From contig JADKFS010000019.1 of the NCBI GenBank assembly GCA_016717335.1, positions 248,001 to 312,000 of the forward strand: 64,000 bases of DNA. The letters are read 5' to 3'. Below are positions 45,348-53,797 of this stretch, in pieces. The translations under genes and the position numbers were made by a program. Within the stretch, counting starts at the first letter, position 1, and each line of letters opens with the position of its first letter. Origin of the DNA: Candidatus Ribeiella danica (lineage in GTDB: Bacteria > Chloroflexota > Chloroflexia > Chloroflexales > Roseiflexaceae). The notes under the pieces are model-generated. The model made no database searches. It saw only the letters and a program-made list of their open reading frames with translations, and was not told where the DNA came from.

Positions 45348-46286
45348 ATGGAAGGTCGACTGCAGATTTTTAGCGGCAACGCCAACCGGCCGCTGGCCGA
45401 AGAGATTGCCAGCTACCTGAACATCAACCTCGGCCGCGCGGTCGTCGGCAGGTTTCGGAATGGCGAGACGCGCGTCAAGCTTGAGGAGAACGTGCGCGGC
45501 TCCGACGTCTTCGTGATCCAGCCGACCTGCACGCCGGTCAACGAATACCTGATGGAGCTGCTGCTGCTGATCGACGCGCTGCGGCGCGCCTCGGCCGCGC
45601 GAATCACCGCCGTGATCCCGTACTACGGCTACGCCAAGCAGGAGAAGAAGACCACCGGCCGCGAGCCGATCTCGGCCAAGCTGGTCGCGAACCTCATCCG
45701 CACGGCCGGCGCGAACCGGGTGCTGACGATGGACCTGCACGCGCCGGCGATCGAGGGCTTCTTCGACATCCCGGTCGACCACCTGCAGGCCGGGCCGCTG
45801 CTGGCCGACTACATCCGCGACCTGAACCTGAAGCACCCGGTGGTCGTCTCGCCCGACGCGGGCGGCGTGGGGCGCGCGAATAGCTTCCGGGAGCGCATCA
45901 GCGCCAGGCTGGCGATCATCGCCAAGCAGCGCCCGCAGCCGGACGTCGCCGAGGTGCTCGAGATGGTCGGCGAGGTCGAGGGGCGCACGGCGATCATCGT
46001 GGACGACATGATCTCGACCGGCGGGACGCTGTCCGAGGCCGCGCGCGCGCTGAAAGAGCGCGGGGCGCTGCAGGTGTACGCCTGCGCGACCCACGGCATC
46101 TTCGCGGGGGACGCCGTGGCGATCATGAGCAAGTCGATGCTGGTCGAGACGGTGGTGACGAACACGATCCCGCTGCCGGCCGGCTGCGACGCGGCGCGAA
46201 TCCGCTCGATCAGCGTGGCGCCGCTGTTCGCCGAGGCGATCATGCGCATCCATAAGGATCTCTCGCTGAGCGCGCTGTTTTCGTAA
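45348..46286 (+). CDS. prs: Ribose-phosphate pyrophosphokinase
   Basis: A 312-residue protein, full length. It makes PRPP from ribose 5-phosphate and ATP. Motifs: LQIFSGNANRPLAEEIASYL, NENVRGSDVFVIQP-type segment, MELLLLIDALRRASA, IPYYGYAKQEKK, MDLHAPAIEGFFDIPVDHL, VVVSPDAGGVGRA and the PRPP loop AIIVDDMISTGGTL. It follows the GlmU-like gene by 26 bases, as glmU-prs in Firmicutes. PRPP also links to nucleotide synthesis. Confidence 0.97.
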   Translation: MEGRLQIFSGNANRPLAEEIASYLNINLGRAVVGRFRNGETRVKLEENVRGSDVFVIQPTCTPVNEYLMELLLLIDALRRASAARITAVIPYYGYAKQEKKTTGREPISAKLVANLIRTAGANRVLTMDLHAPAIEGFFDIPVDHLQAGPLLADYIRDLNLKHPVVVSPDAGGVGRANSFRERISARLAIIAKQRPQPDVAEVLEMVGEVEGRTAIIVDDMISTGGTLSEAARALKERGALQVYACATHGIFAGDAVAIMSKSMLVETVVTNTIPLPAGCDAARIRSISVAPLFAEAIMRIHKDLSLSALFS

Positions 46287-46312
46287 GATATGGTCTCGCT
46301 TGGCAGCGATCA

Positions 46313-46420
46313 GCTTTACAGTTCGGGAGGTGTGGCGGGGCCACCGGCTCCCCACACCTCCCGAGGTGGGGGTATGGGGGCGGCTCCGCCACCCCATACC
46401 CCCACTCCGAACTGTAAGGT
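46313..46420. repeat. Nested palindrome forming a three-way junction
   Basis: The outer arms TTACAGTTCGG (46315-46325) and CCGAACTGTAA (46407-46417) enclose two inner hairpins: GGGAGGTGTGG/CCACACCTCCC (46325-46362) and GTGGGGGTATGGGG/CCCCATACCCCCAC (46366-46405). It lies between prs and the next gene. A three-stem fold is unlike a simple terminator. Confidence 0.75.
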
Positions 46421-46460
46421 TCGCAAGAACGTTATCTAAAGAATTGAGGAACACACACTC

Positions 46461-47792
46461 TTGGACCCTGAAAGTAGTCTGCCTGTCATTGGTATTCTGC
46501 TCTGCCTGGTGCTGCTGGCGTTTACCTCGGCGGTCGACGCGGCGCTCAGCGCAATCGGCCGGCACCGGCTGAATCTCATGCAAGAGGAGGCGTCGGCGCG
46601 GGCCACGATGGTCGCGCGGCTGCTCTCCGACCCCTATCGCTTCAAGGCGGCCATCCTGCTGCTGAACGCGGCAGCGATCATCACAGCCACCGCGCTGACA
46701 CAGCTGCTGACCGGCGGGCTCTCGCTCGGCTGGCGGGTCGGCGCGCTGGCCCTGCTGTTGCTGCTCATCCTGATCCTGAGCGAGGCGCTGCCGAAGGCGC
46801 TGGCGATCCGCAACCCGGCCAGGGCGGCGCGCCTGCTGGCCGGGCCGATGTCGCTGATCACCGGCCTGCTCTGGCCGCTGATCAGCACGATCAGCATCAT
46901 CACCGGCCCGATCGTGCGGCTGGTGAGCGGCAGCGTCAGCGCGCAGCTCCCGCTGGTGACGGAAGAGGAGCTGCGCCTGCTTGTGAACGTCGGCGAGGAG
47001 GAGGGCCTGATCGAGCCCGACGAGCGCGAGATGATCGAGGGGATCTTCTCGTTCGGCGACACGGTCGTGCGCGAGGTCATGATCCCGCGGGTGGACATCA
47101 AAGCGCTTGAGGAGCACGCCTCGCTCGACGAGGCGCTCGACCTGGTGATGGCGCACGGCCACTCGCGCATCCCGGTCTACCACGAGACGATCGACCAGAT
47201 CGTCGGCATCCTCTACGCGAAGGATCTGCTGCGCGGGCTGCGCTCGGGGCGGCGCGAGGGCCTGCCTGGCGCAGCGCCTGCGCTGGCCGATCTGGTGCGG
47301 GCGCCGCACTTCGTGCCCGAGACGATGAAGGTGGACGCGCTGCTGAAGGACCTGCAGACCCGCAAGGTGCACCTGGCGATCGTGGTGGACGAGTACGGCG
47401 GCACGGCCGGCCTGGCGACGATCGAGGATCTGCTGGAGGAGATCGTCGGCGAGATCCAGGACGAGTACGACGTCGAGGAGCCGCTGGTGCAGATCGTCGG
47501 CGAGGGCGAGCTGATCTCCGACGCGCGCGTGCTGCTGGACGACCTGAACGACCTGACCGGCCTCCAGCTCAGCTCCGACGAGTCGGACCGGATCGGCGGG
47601 CTGGTGTACGAGCGACTCGGGCGCGTGCCGAAGGTCGGCGACAACGTGCAGCTCGACGACGACATCATGATCACCGTGCTCTCGATCGAGGGCCTGCGGC
47701 CGCGCCAGCTGCGGCTAACCTACCCGCAGACCCATACGATCGAGGTCAGCACGCACAGCGGAGAGGCGACGCGGGATGACGACGCAACCTGA
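46461..47792 (+). CDS. CNNM/CorB-CorC family protein (DUF21, CBS pair, CorC_HlyC)
   Basis: A 443-residue protein; TTG start 46461 with GAGGA about 12 bases upstream. The DUF21 (CNNM) membrane domain covers residues ~1-175 (VIGILLCLVLLAFTSAVDAALSA; ALALLLLLILILSEALPKALA). A CBS pair follows (VREVMIPRVDIKALEEH; HSRIPVYHETIDQIVGILYAKDLL; VDEYGGTAGLATIEDLLEEIVGEI), then a CorC_HlyC domain. Members export Mg2+ or resist Co2+. It overlaps cdd by 17 bases. Confidence 0.92.
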   Translation: MDPESSLPVIGILLCLVLLAFTSAVDAALSAIGRHRLNLMQEEASARATMVARLLSDPYRFKAAILLLNAAAIITATALTQLLTGGLSLGWRVGALALLLLLILILSEALPKALAIRNPARAARLLAGPMSLITGLLWPLISTISIITGPIVRLVSGSVSAQLPLVTEEELRLLVNVGEEEGLIEPDEREMIEGIFSFGDTVVREVMIPRVDIKALEEHASLDEALDLVMAHGHSRIPVYHETIDQIVGILYAKDLLRGLRSGRREGLPGAAPALADLVRAPHFVPETMKVDALLKDLQTRKVHLAIVVDEYGGTAGLATIEDLLEEIVGEIQDEYDVEEPLVQIVGEGELISDARVLLDDLNDLTGLQLSSDESDRIGGLVYERLGRVPKVGDNVQLDDDIMITVLSIEGLRPRQLRLTYPQTHTIEVSTHSGEATRDDDAT

Positions 47793-48189
47793 CTACGCGG
47801 CGCTCGTCGCGCTCGCGCGTGAGGCGCGGTCGCGGGCGTACTGCCCCTACTCCGGCTTCGCGGTCGGCGCCGCGGCGCTGACGTCCTCCGGGCGGGTGTT
47901 CATGGGCTGCAATGTCGAGAACGCTGCCTACCCCGCGGCCGTCTGCGCGGAGCGCACGGCGCTGCTCAGCGCGTACGCCGCCGGCGAGCGCGAGATCGTG
48001 GCGCTGGCGGTGATCGCCGACACGCCCAGCCCGGTCAGCCCGTGCGGCACGTGTCGCCAGGTGATCTACGAGCTGGCGCCGGGCTGCCGTGTGGCGCTGG
48101 CGAACCTGCGCGGCGACATAGCCCTGACGACGCCGCAGGAGCTGCTGCCGGGCGGATTCACCGGCGACGATCTGCCCTCGAAGAGATGA
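47776..48189 (+). CDS. cdd: Cytidine deaminase
   Basis: A 137-residue protein. It has YCPYSGFAVGAAAL, the catalytic GCNVENAAYPAAVCAERTAL (Cys-Ala-Glu) and the second zinc motif SPCGTCRQVIYEL. It deaminates (deoxy)cytidine to uridine for pyrimidine salvage. The start overlaps the end of the CorB/CNNM gene. Confidence 0.96.
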   Translation: MTTQPDYAALVALAREARSRAYCPYSGFAVGAAALTSSGRVFMGCNVENAAYPAAVCAERTALLSAYAAGEREIVALAVIADTPSPVSPCGTCRQVIYELAPGCRVALANLRGDIALTTPQELLPGGFTGDDLPSKR

Positions 48190-48250
48190 CCAAAGACGAA
48201 GAGCCAACGACCAACGAGCGCTTACCCAATCGTTCGTCCTTGGTCGTTCG
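48187..48250. repeat. Reiterated-word hairpin, CCAACGA/TTGGTCGTT type
   Basis: GACCAAAGACGAAGAGCC and AACGACCAACGAGCG (48188-48220) face CGTTCGTCCTTGGTCGTTCG (48231-48250). It lies between the convergent ends of cdd and gnd and could end transcription on both strands. Confidence 0.8.
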
Positions 48251-48253
48251 CGG

Positions 48254-49195
48254 TTAGCTATGCTCGATCGTCTTCTCCGCGACAGGAGCGGACGCGTCGG
48301 CGCTGACGACCGCGTGGCCGCCGAACTCGTTGCGCAGCGCGGCCAGCACCTTCGCGGCGAACGAGTCCTGCTGGCGCGAAAGGAAGCGCATCTGCAGCGC
48401 CAAGGTGATCACCGGCGCGGGCACAGCCAGCTCGATCGTCTCGTGCACGGTCCAGCGGCCCTCGCCGCTGTCGGGCACGTAGCCCTTGATCGCGCTGAGG
48501 TCGGGGTCGTCCGCGAACGCGCTGCCGGCCAGGTCGAGCAGCCACGAGCGCACGACGCTGCCGTGGCGCCACAGTTCGGCGACGGCGCGCAGGTCGAGCC
48601 CGAACTCCTCCTTGGCGCGCATCAGCTCGAAGCCTTCGGCGTAGGCCTGCATCATGCCGTACTCGATCCCGTTGTGGACCATCTTGACGAAGTGGCCGGC
48701 GCCGCTCGGCCCGACCAGCCGGTATCCCTGCGGGGGCGCGAGCGTCGCGAGGAGCGGCTCGACCGCCGCGAACGTGGCCGGCTCGCCGCCGGCCATCAGG
48801 CAGAAGCCCTCCTCGAAGCCCCAGATCCCGCCGCTGACGCCCACGTCGAGGAAGTGGATGCCGCGATCGGCGAGCACGGCGGCGTGGCGCGCGCTGTCGC
48901 GGTAGTTCGAGTTGCCGCCGTCGATCGCGATATCGCCCGGCGCCAGCAGAAGCGCCAGCGTGGCGATCTGCTGGCGGGTCGGCTCGCCGGCCGGGATCAT
49001 CAGCCAGACGGCGCGCGGGGCGGCGAGCTGGCGCACCAGCTCCTCGACGCTGGCGGCGCCCTCGGCGCCGGCGCCGCGCAGCGCCTCGACCTGCTCGGGC
49101 GCGCGGTCATAGCCGACGACCCGGTGGCCGCCCTGGCGCAGCCGCCGCGCCATGTTGAAGCCCATGCGGCCCAGGCCGATCATGCCGAGTTCCAT
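48254..49195 (-). CDS. gnd: 6-phosphogluconate dehydrogenase, YqeC/GndA short type
   Basis: A 313-residue protein; ATG 49195 with AAGGAGG 5 bases upstream. It has a Rossmann GMIGLGRMGFNMARRLRQGG with Asp-type coenzyme site (VGYDRAPEQ, suggesting NAD+), DGGNSNYRDS, DVGVSGGIWGFEEGFCLM and GHFVKMVHNGIEYGMMQAY (catalytic Lys). The short form, without the long C-terminal arm, is decarboxylating and NAD-linked in relatives. It supplies ribulose 5-phosphate. Confidence 0.93.
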   Translation of the reverse strand: MELGMIGLGRMGFNMARRLRQGGHRVVGYDRAPEQVEALRGAGAEGAASVEELVRQLAAPRAVWLMIPAGEPTRQQIATLALLLAPGDIAIDGGNSNYRDSARHAAVLADRGIHFLDVGVSGGIWGFEEGFCLMAGGEPATFAAVEPLLATLAPPQGYRLVGPSGAGHFVKMVHNGIEYGMMQAYAEGFELMRAKEEFGLDLRAVAELWRHGSVVRSWLLDLAGSAFADDPDLSAIKGYVPDSGEGRWTVHETIELAVPAPVITLALQMRFLSRQQDSFAAKVLAALRNEFGGHAVVSADASAPVAEKTIEHS

Positions 49196-49761
49196 GTCTG
49201 CCTCCTTCTCTGTGATGCTGCGCATAGTATACGGCTTCGGTGGTGCGCTCGCCAGCGATAGGTTTCTTCGTGCGCGAGCCGCCCGATCGAGGGAGTCCGG
49301 GGGCTGCGCGCCCCCAGTGCTCCCGGCCGGGGCTCTTGCCCCTGGACCCCAAAATAAAGCAGCCTCAGTTTCAGCGCTTGGCGCGCCTGCCCGGCTGAAT
49401 CCACACGCAGCGGGAGACAACCGGCGCCTAGGAATAGTGCTGGGCAGGGGCCACAATCATTGCATCTGGTTCGGGATTATTTGCCGGAGGGGGGCCGGGG
49501 GAACCGGCGCGGGTTCCCCCGGGCGGGGGGCCGGGGGCGCAGCGCCCCGGAGAAAAGGAACGCGGTCGATAGACCAGGAGACGGGGTCGGGGGCGCAGCG
49601 CCCCGGAGAACGAAAACGCGGTCGACAGATCAGGAGGCGGGGGGCCGGGGGCGCAGCGCCCCGCACGAATCTATCGAGGGACGGAGCGAGAGCACGGCAG
49701 CGGCACGCTACTTGCTTCAATGGGAGCGGCTATTTTTTGCGGAAAGTGGAGGACGGTTTCA
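49196..49761. repeat. Gene-free stretch with composite GC-rich repeat
   Basis: The left module (gcccctggaccccaaaat at 49333, then gcttggcgcgcctgcccgg and aatccacacgcagcggg) is followed from 49488 by three modules ending GGGGGCGCAGCGCCCCGG or a close variant (49537, 49585 and 49647 areas), spaced by short linkers with GTCGATAGACCAGGAG-like words. This is the same family as 1911-2500 and 56.8-57.2 kb. No gene is seen. GGAGG near 49748 belongs to the GH13 gene. Confidence 0.85.
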
Positions 49762-51429
49762 ATGGACGCAGCACCTCGCGTAGCCCCGGCGCCGCCGAAC
49801 ACCCCCTACGGCGCGCACGATCGGGGCGACGGCACGGTCTCCTTCGCGCTCTGGGCACCCTGGAAGAAAAGCGTTCACCTGATTGGCGATTTCAACGGCT
49901 GGGACCTGCAGGCCGACCCGCTCGCGGTTGATGAGAGCGGCCGGTGGTGGATCGAGAAGCGGCTGGACCCCGGCACGCACGCCTACCAGTTCGTGCTGGA
50001 CGGCGAGACGACGATCGGCGACCCGTACGCGCGCGGGCTGCGCTGGGCCGCGGGCTCGCCGCAGCCCCACGCGCTGGTCGAGGTGGGGGCGCGGCCGTAC
50101 GAATGGGGCGACGGCGGCTTTGGCATCAAGCCGCTCAACCAGCTGGTGATCTACGAGCTGCACGTGGGCGACTTCAGCCCGGCGGGCACCTTCGCGGGCG
50201 TGATCGAGCGGCTCGACTACCTGGCCGGCCTGGGCGTCGACGCGATCGAGCTGATGCCGATCCAGGAGTTCCCCGGCGACCGCAGCTGGGGCTACAACCC
50301 GGCCTACTTCTTCACGCCCGAGGGCGCCTACGGCAGCCCGGAAGACTTCAAGCGGCTGGTCGACGCGGCGCACCAGAAGGGCATCGGGGTGATCTTTGAC
50401 ATGGTCTTCAACCACGCCGCCAGCGACTCGCCGCTGAACCTGCTGTACCCGTACGACCGCAACCCGTACTTTAGCCCGGACGGCAACCCGTGGGGTTTCC
50501 CGGACTTCAACCTGTGGGGCGACGCGACCAAGCGGCTGATCAAGGACATCCAGGACTACTGGCTGATCGAGTTTCACGTCGACGGCTTCCGCTACGACTA
50601 CGTCGAGGGCATGCGCTACGACGGCGTCGGCGGGATGAGCTTCATCTCGTGGGCGGCCCGGCAGACCAAGCCGCACGCCTACCTGATCGCCGAGGACATC
50701 GTGGCCGACCCGGCGGCGGTGGTGCGCGACACCGACATCGACGCCTCGTGGCACTGGCAGTTCACCAAGGCGCTGCGGGCGCAGCTGCGCGAGGGCGAGT
50801 ACCAGGGCAACCAGTACGGCGACCTGGAGCTGCTGGCGCGGGTGATCTCGTTTGCCGGCGACGGCTACCAGGACAACGCCCAGCCGGTCAACTACCTGGA
50901 GAGCCACGACGAGGAGCGGCTGATCTTCGAGGTGATGACCAACCCGGCGATCGATCAGGCCGGCGCGGTGCGCAAGAGCATGCTCGGCGCGATCATGCTG
51001 TTCACCGCCCAGGGCGTGCCGATGCTGTACCACGGCCAGGAGTTCGGCGCGCACGCCCCCAAGACGATCGACGTCAGCAAGATTCCCTGGGAGCATATGG
51101 ACGGCGGCGCCGGCCAGGCGCTGTACAGGCACTACGCCTCGCTGGCCTACCTGCGCCACACCCAGGGCGCCCTGCAGGCCAACAACTTCGAGCCGCTGTT
51201 GCTCGACCACGAGCGCAGGGTGCTGGCCTACCACCGCTGGAACGACGCCGGCAGCGTCGTCGTCGTGGCGGTCAACCTCTCGCCCGCCGACCAGCGCGTG
51301 GCGATCGACTTCCCCCGCGCGGGCCGCTGGCACGAGTGGCTGCACGACTACGACGAGCAGATCGGCGAGGGGCCGCACGAGGTCGACCTGCCCGACTCGT
51401 TTGGCAAGATCTGGGTGTTCGAGGAGTAG
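49762..51429 (+). CDS. GH13 alpha-amylase-family enzyme with CBM48-like N-domain
   Basis: A 555-residue protein starting MDAAPRVAPAPPNTPYG. Residues ~15-115 are a CBM48-type domain (VSFALWAPWKKSVHLIGDFNGW). The catalytic barrel has VDAIELMPIQEFPGDRSWGYN, GVIFDMVFNHA, the nucleophile Asp in VDGFRYDYVEGM, the acid Glu in AYLIAEDI and ESHDEERL for the last Asp. A C-terminal beta domain follows. The overall plan is close to glycogen branching enzymes and maltooligosyl-trehalose hydrolases; the exact activity cannot be fixed from sequence. It is a single gene next to repeats. Confidence 0.88.
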   Translation: MDAAPRVAPAPPNTPYGAHDRGDGTVSFALWAPWKKSVHLIGDFNGWDLQADPLAVDESGRWWIEKRLDPGTHAYQFVLDGETTIGDPYARGLRWAAGSPQPHALVEVGARPYEWGDGGFGIKPLNQLVIYELHVGDFSPAGTFAGVIERLDYLAGLGVDAIELMPIQEFPGDRSWGYNPAYFFTPEGAYGSPEDFKRLVDAAHQKGIGVIFDMVFNHAASDSPLNLLYPYDRNPYFSPDGNPWGFPDFNLWGDATKRLIKDIQDYWLIEFHVDGFRYDYVEGMRYDGVGGMSFISWAARQTKPHAYLIAEDIVADPAAVVRDTDIDASWHWQFTKALRAQLREGEYQGNQYGDLELLARVISFAGDGYQDNAQPVNYLESHDEERLIFEVMTNPAIDQAGAVRKSMLGAIMLFTAQGVPMLYHGQEFGAHAPKTIDVSKIPWEHMDGGAGQALYRHYASLAYLRHTQGALQANNFEPLLLDHERRVLAYHRWNDAGSVVVVAVNLSPADQRVAIDFPRAGRWHEWLHDYDEQIGEGPHEVDLPDSFGKIWVFEE

Positions 51430-51514
51430 CCAGTAGCCGGTAGTCCGTAGTCAGTATCATTGAAGATCTTCGTCTTTCGCCGGTACTGACTACTGATATC
51501 TGACTACTGGCTAC
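51427..51514. repeat. Reiterated-word hairpin, AGTAGCC/GACTACTGG type
   Basis: TAGCCAGTAGCCGGTAGTCC and GTAGTCAG (51427-51453) face GTACTGACTACTGATATCTG and ACTACTGGCTAC (51483-51514). It is a close relative of the site at 42936-43025 and follows the GH13 stop. Confidence 0.85.
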
Positions 51515-51600
51515 GTATCTGTAACTCACCTGTTCCCATCTCGGCGCATAATGGGCTTTGGCGAAGCCGCCGCTTTTGCGTGCTCGCCGAGGAGGCCTCG

Positions 51601-52365
51601 ATGGGACATGTGATTGCCCTGGCGATGCAGAAGGGCGGCGTCGGGAAGACCACCACCGCGCTGAATCTGGGCGCCGCGCTGGCCGAGCGCGGCCGGCGGG
51701 TGCTGCTGATCGATATCGATCCCCAGGCCAACCTGACCCAGGGGGTTGGCATCGACCCCTCGGAGCTTGACTACAGCGTCTACGAGGTGCTGCTGAATCC
51801 CGAGCAGGGCACGGCGTTCGCCACGCGCTCGACCGGCGCGGGCGTCGACCTGGTGCCCGCGTCGCTGGCGCTGGCCGGGGCCGAGCTAGAGCTGGCCGGC
51901 AAGGTCGGGCGCGAGCTGCTGCTGCGCAAGGCGCTGCGCGCGACGCGCGGCGCGTACGACTACGTGCTGATCGACCCGCCGCCGAGCCTGGGGATCTTCT
52001 CGCTGAACGCGCTCGCCGCCGCCGACACGGTGCTGGTGCCGCTGCAGCTGCACGCCTACGCGCTGAAGGCGATGCCGCAGCTCGAGGCGACGATCGAGCT
52101 GGTGAAGGAGATCAACCCCGGCCTGGCGATCGGCGGCGTCGTCTGCACGCTGGCCGACCGGCGCACCAACCTCGGCCAGGAGGTCGAGCGGCAGGTCCGG
52201 CAGCGCTACGGCGGGCTGGTGTTCGAGACCGTCATCCCCATCAACGTCAAGCTGGCAGAGGCTCCGACTCTGGGCAAGCCAATCAGCCAGTACGCACCTT
52301 CGAGCTCAGGGGCGCAGGCCTACGCTGCGCTCGCTACAGAATTGGAGACTCGCTATGACCGCTGA
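51601..52365 (+). CDS. ParA/Soj-family ATPase
   Basis: A 254-residue protein; ATG 51601 with GAGGAGG upstream. It has a deviant Walker A QKGGVGKTTTALNLGAAL, LLIDIDPQANLTQGVG (Walker A'), YVLIDPPPSLGIFSLNAL (Walker B) and a C-terminal LGKPISQYAPSSSGAQAY. There is no N-terminal HTH, so it is the short chromosomal/orphan type. There is no parB next to it; instead the stop overlaps the start of an alpha/beta hydrolase gene by 11 bases. It may position a cellular cargo and not DNA. Confidence 0.93.
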   Translation: MGHVIALAMQKGGVGKTTTALNLGAALAERGRRVLLIDIDPQANLTQGVGIDPSELDYSVYEVLLNPEQGTAFATRSTGAGVDLVPASLALAGAELELAGKVGRELLLRKALRATRGAYDYVLIDPPPSLGIFSLNALAAADTVLVPLQLHAYALKAMPQLEATIELVKEINPGLAIGGVVCTLADRRTNLGQEVERQVRQRYGGLVFETVIPINVKLAEAPTLGKPISQYAPSSSGAQAYAALATELETRYDR

Positions 52366-53476
52366 GGAGCAGGGACCGATCGAGCCGGCCGGCGATCCGC
52401 CGACGCCGCCCGCGATTCGCCGGGGCAAGGGGATGCGCCTCTCGACGCAGGGGCCGCCGGCCGAGGAGCGCGCGCCGGAGCCGCCGGCTGTGCCTCCCGC
52501 GGCGCCGAAGCTGCGCGGCCAGGGGCTGCGCCTCTCGACGCACGCTGCGCCGCCGGATGGTGCCGCGGCCACGCCGCCGCCGAGCATGGACCAGGCGCTG
52601 GAGCTCGCGCTCGCGGCGCCGCGCCGGGTGCGGCTCGCGCACGGCGAGGTCTCCTACCGGCAGTCCGGCGACGGCCCGCCGCTGCTGCTGATCCACGGCT
52701 GGGCGGCCTCCTCGCGCTACTGGTTCGGCGCGCTGGCGCAGCTGGCCGACATCCGCACCTGCTACGCGATCGACCTGCCCGGCTTCGGCGGCTCGCAGTC
52801 GCTGCCGGTCCCGGCGGCGATCGCGCGCCAGGCCGCGCTGGTGATCGAGTTCGCCGACGCGCTGGGGCTGGAGCAGTTCGATCTGAACGGGCACTCCTTC
52901 GGGGCCTCAGTCGCGGCCTACGTCGCAGCGCACTGGCCTGCCCGAGTGCGGCGGCTGGTGCTCACCAGCATCGGCGTTCGCCGCAGCGCGCTCGAGCGCG
53001 CGCTGCTCGGCCTGGTGCTGCGCCCGGTCGACCTGGCGCTGCAGATCTGGCAGCCCTGGCTGAACATGGCGCGGCCGCTGAGCGGCCTGCTGCAGCCGAT
53101 GGCCGCCTCGCTGATGAGCATGCCGCCGCTGCCGCGGCTGATGTCGTCGTGGTATCTCGAGCAGGCTCCGGCGGACGAGCGCTGGCTGCGCGAGGGCATT
53201 CTCGACCTGACGCGGATGGACTTCGCGGCGCACCTGGCCTGTGTGGCCAGCATCGGCGACAGCAGCCTGATCGCGGCGCTGGCCGCCATCCGCGCGCCGA
53301 CGCTGCTGGTGAGCGGGCGGGCCGACCGGGTGGTGCCGCAGGACGACGTGGCCGCGGCGGCGGAGATGGTGGCCGGCAGCCGGCTGCTGATCCTGGACGA
53401 GTGCGGCCACGTGCCGCTGGTCGAGCAGCCCGCCGCCTACCACCAGGCGCTGCGCGAGTTTTTGCTGGAGGTATGA
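52355..53476 (+). CDS. Alpha/beta hydrolase with duplicated N-terminal motif
   Basis: A 373-residue protein. The first ~85 residues are a Pro/Ala-rich disordered arm with a repeated motif, RRGKGMRLSTQGPP and LRGQGLRLSTHAAPP. The hydrolase core follows: LLLIHGWAASSRYWFGAL (oxyanion loop), nucleophile Ser in LNGHSFGASVAAYVAA, acid Asp in VSGRADRVVPQDD and His in DECGHVPLVEQP. Substrate unknown. Its start lies inside the end of the ParA gene with GGAG upstream, so the two are co-translated. The arm may be a ParA-binding peptide; this is inference. Confidence 0.86.
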   Translation: MTAEEQGPIEPAGDPPTPPAIRRGKGMRLSTQGPPAEERAPEPPAVPPAAPKLRGQGLRLSTHAAPPDGAAATPPPSMDQALELALAAPRRVRLAHGEVSYRQSGDGPPLLLIHGWAASSRYWFGALAQLADIRTCYAIDLPGFGGSQSLPVPAAIARQAALVIEFADALGLEQFDLNGHSFGASVAAYVAAHWPARVRRLVLTSIGVRRSALERALLGLVLRPVDLALQIWQPWLNMARPLSGLLQPMAASLMSMPPLPRLMSSWYLEQAPADERWLREGILDLTRMDFAAHLACVASIGDSSLIAALAAIRAPTLLVSGRADRVVPQDDVAAAAEMVAGSRLLILDECGHVPLVEQPAAYHQALREFLLEV

Positions 53477-53797
53477 CCGAGGAAGCGAGCCCGCTCCTTG
53501 TTGGCGGTGTGGTGTGGTGCCTCAGGCGCTACGCCACACCGCCGATTGTTTGCTCTCGCATCAGCAGTGTTCAGGCGCGAGCAGCGATCAAGTTGCGCGG
53601 CTGCACCCGGGCGAGGAGGGTAGCGAAATAGAGCCAGAGCAGACATACCGCGATCGGTTCTGCGGTTCTGCAGTTCCGTGGCCACAGAACCACAGAACCA
53701 CAGAACCAACTGGCGACAACCGGCCCGCTTTTCTGGAAGGCTGCACTAGCCACTGATTGGGGTCGCCTCGCCGCACCCTCCCCCACGGGCGAAGCTT
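53477..53797. repeat. Gene-free stretch with two hairpins
   Basis: No gene is seen. GGCGGTGTGG (53503-53512) pairs with CCACACCGCC (53534-53543), a likely terminator for the hydrolase. A reiterated-word hairpin follows: GGTTCTGCGGTTCTGCAG (53656-53673) against CACAGAACCACAGAACCACA (53684-53703). Confidence 0.75.

Noticed and set aside
53509..53631. Extension of a coding frame past the alpha/beta hydrolase stop
   Set aside because: The region contains a hairpin and word repeats; the frames are short and without start signals.
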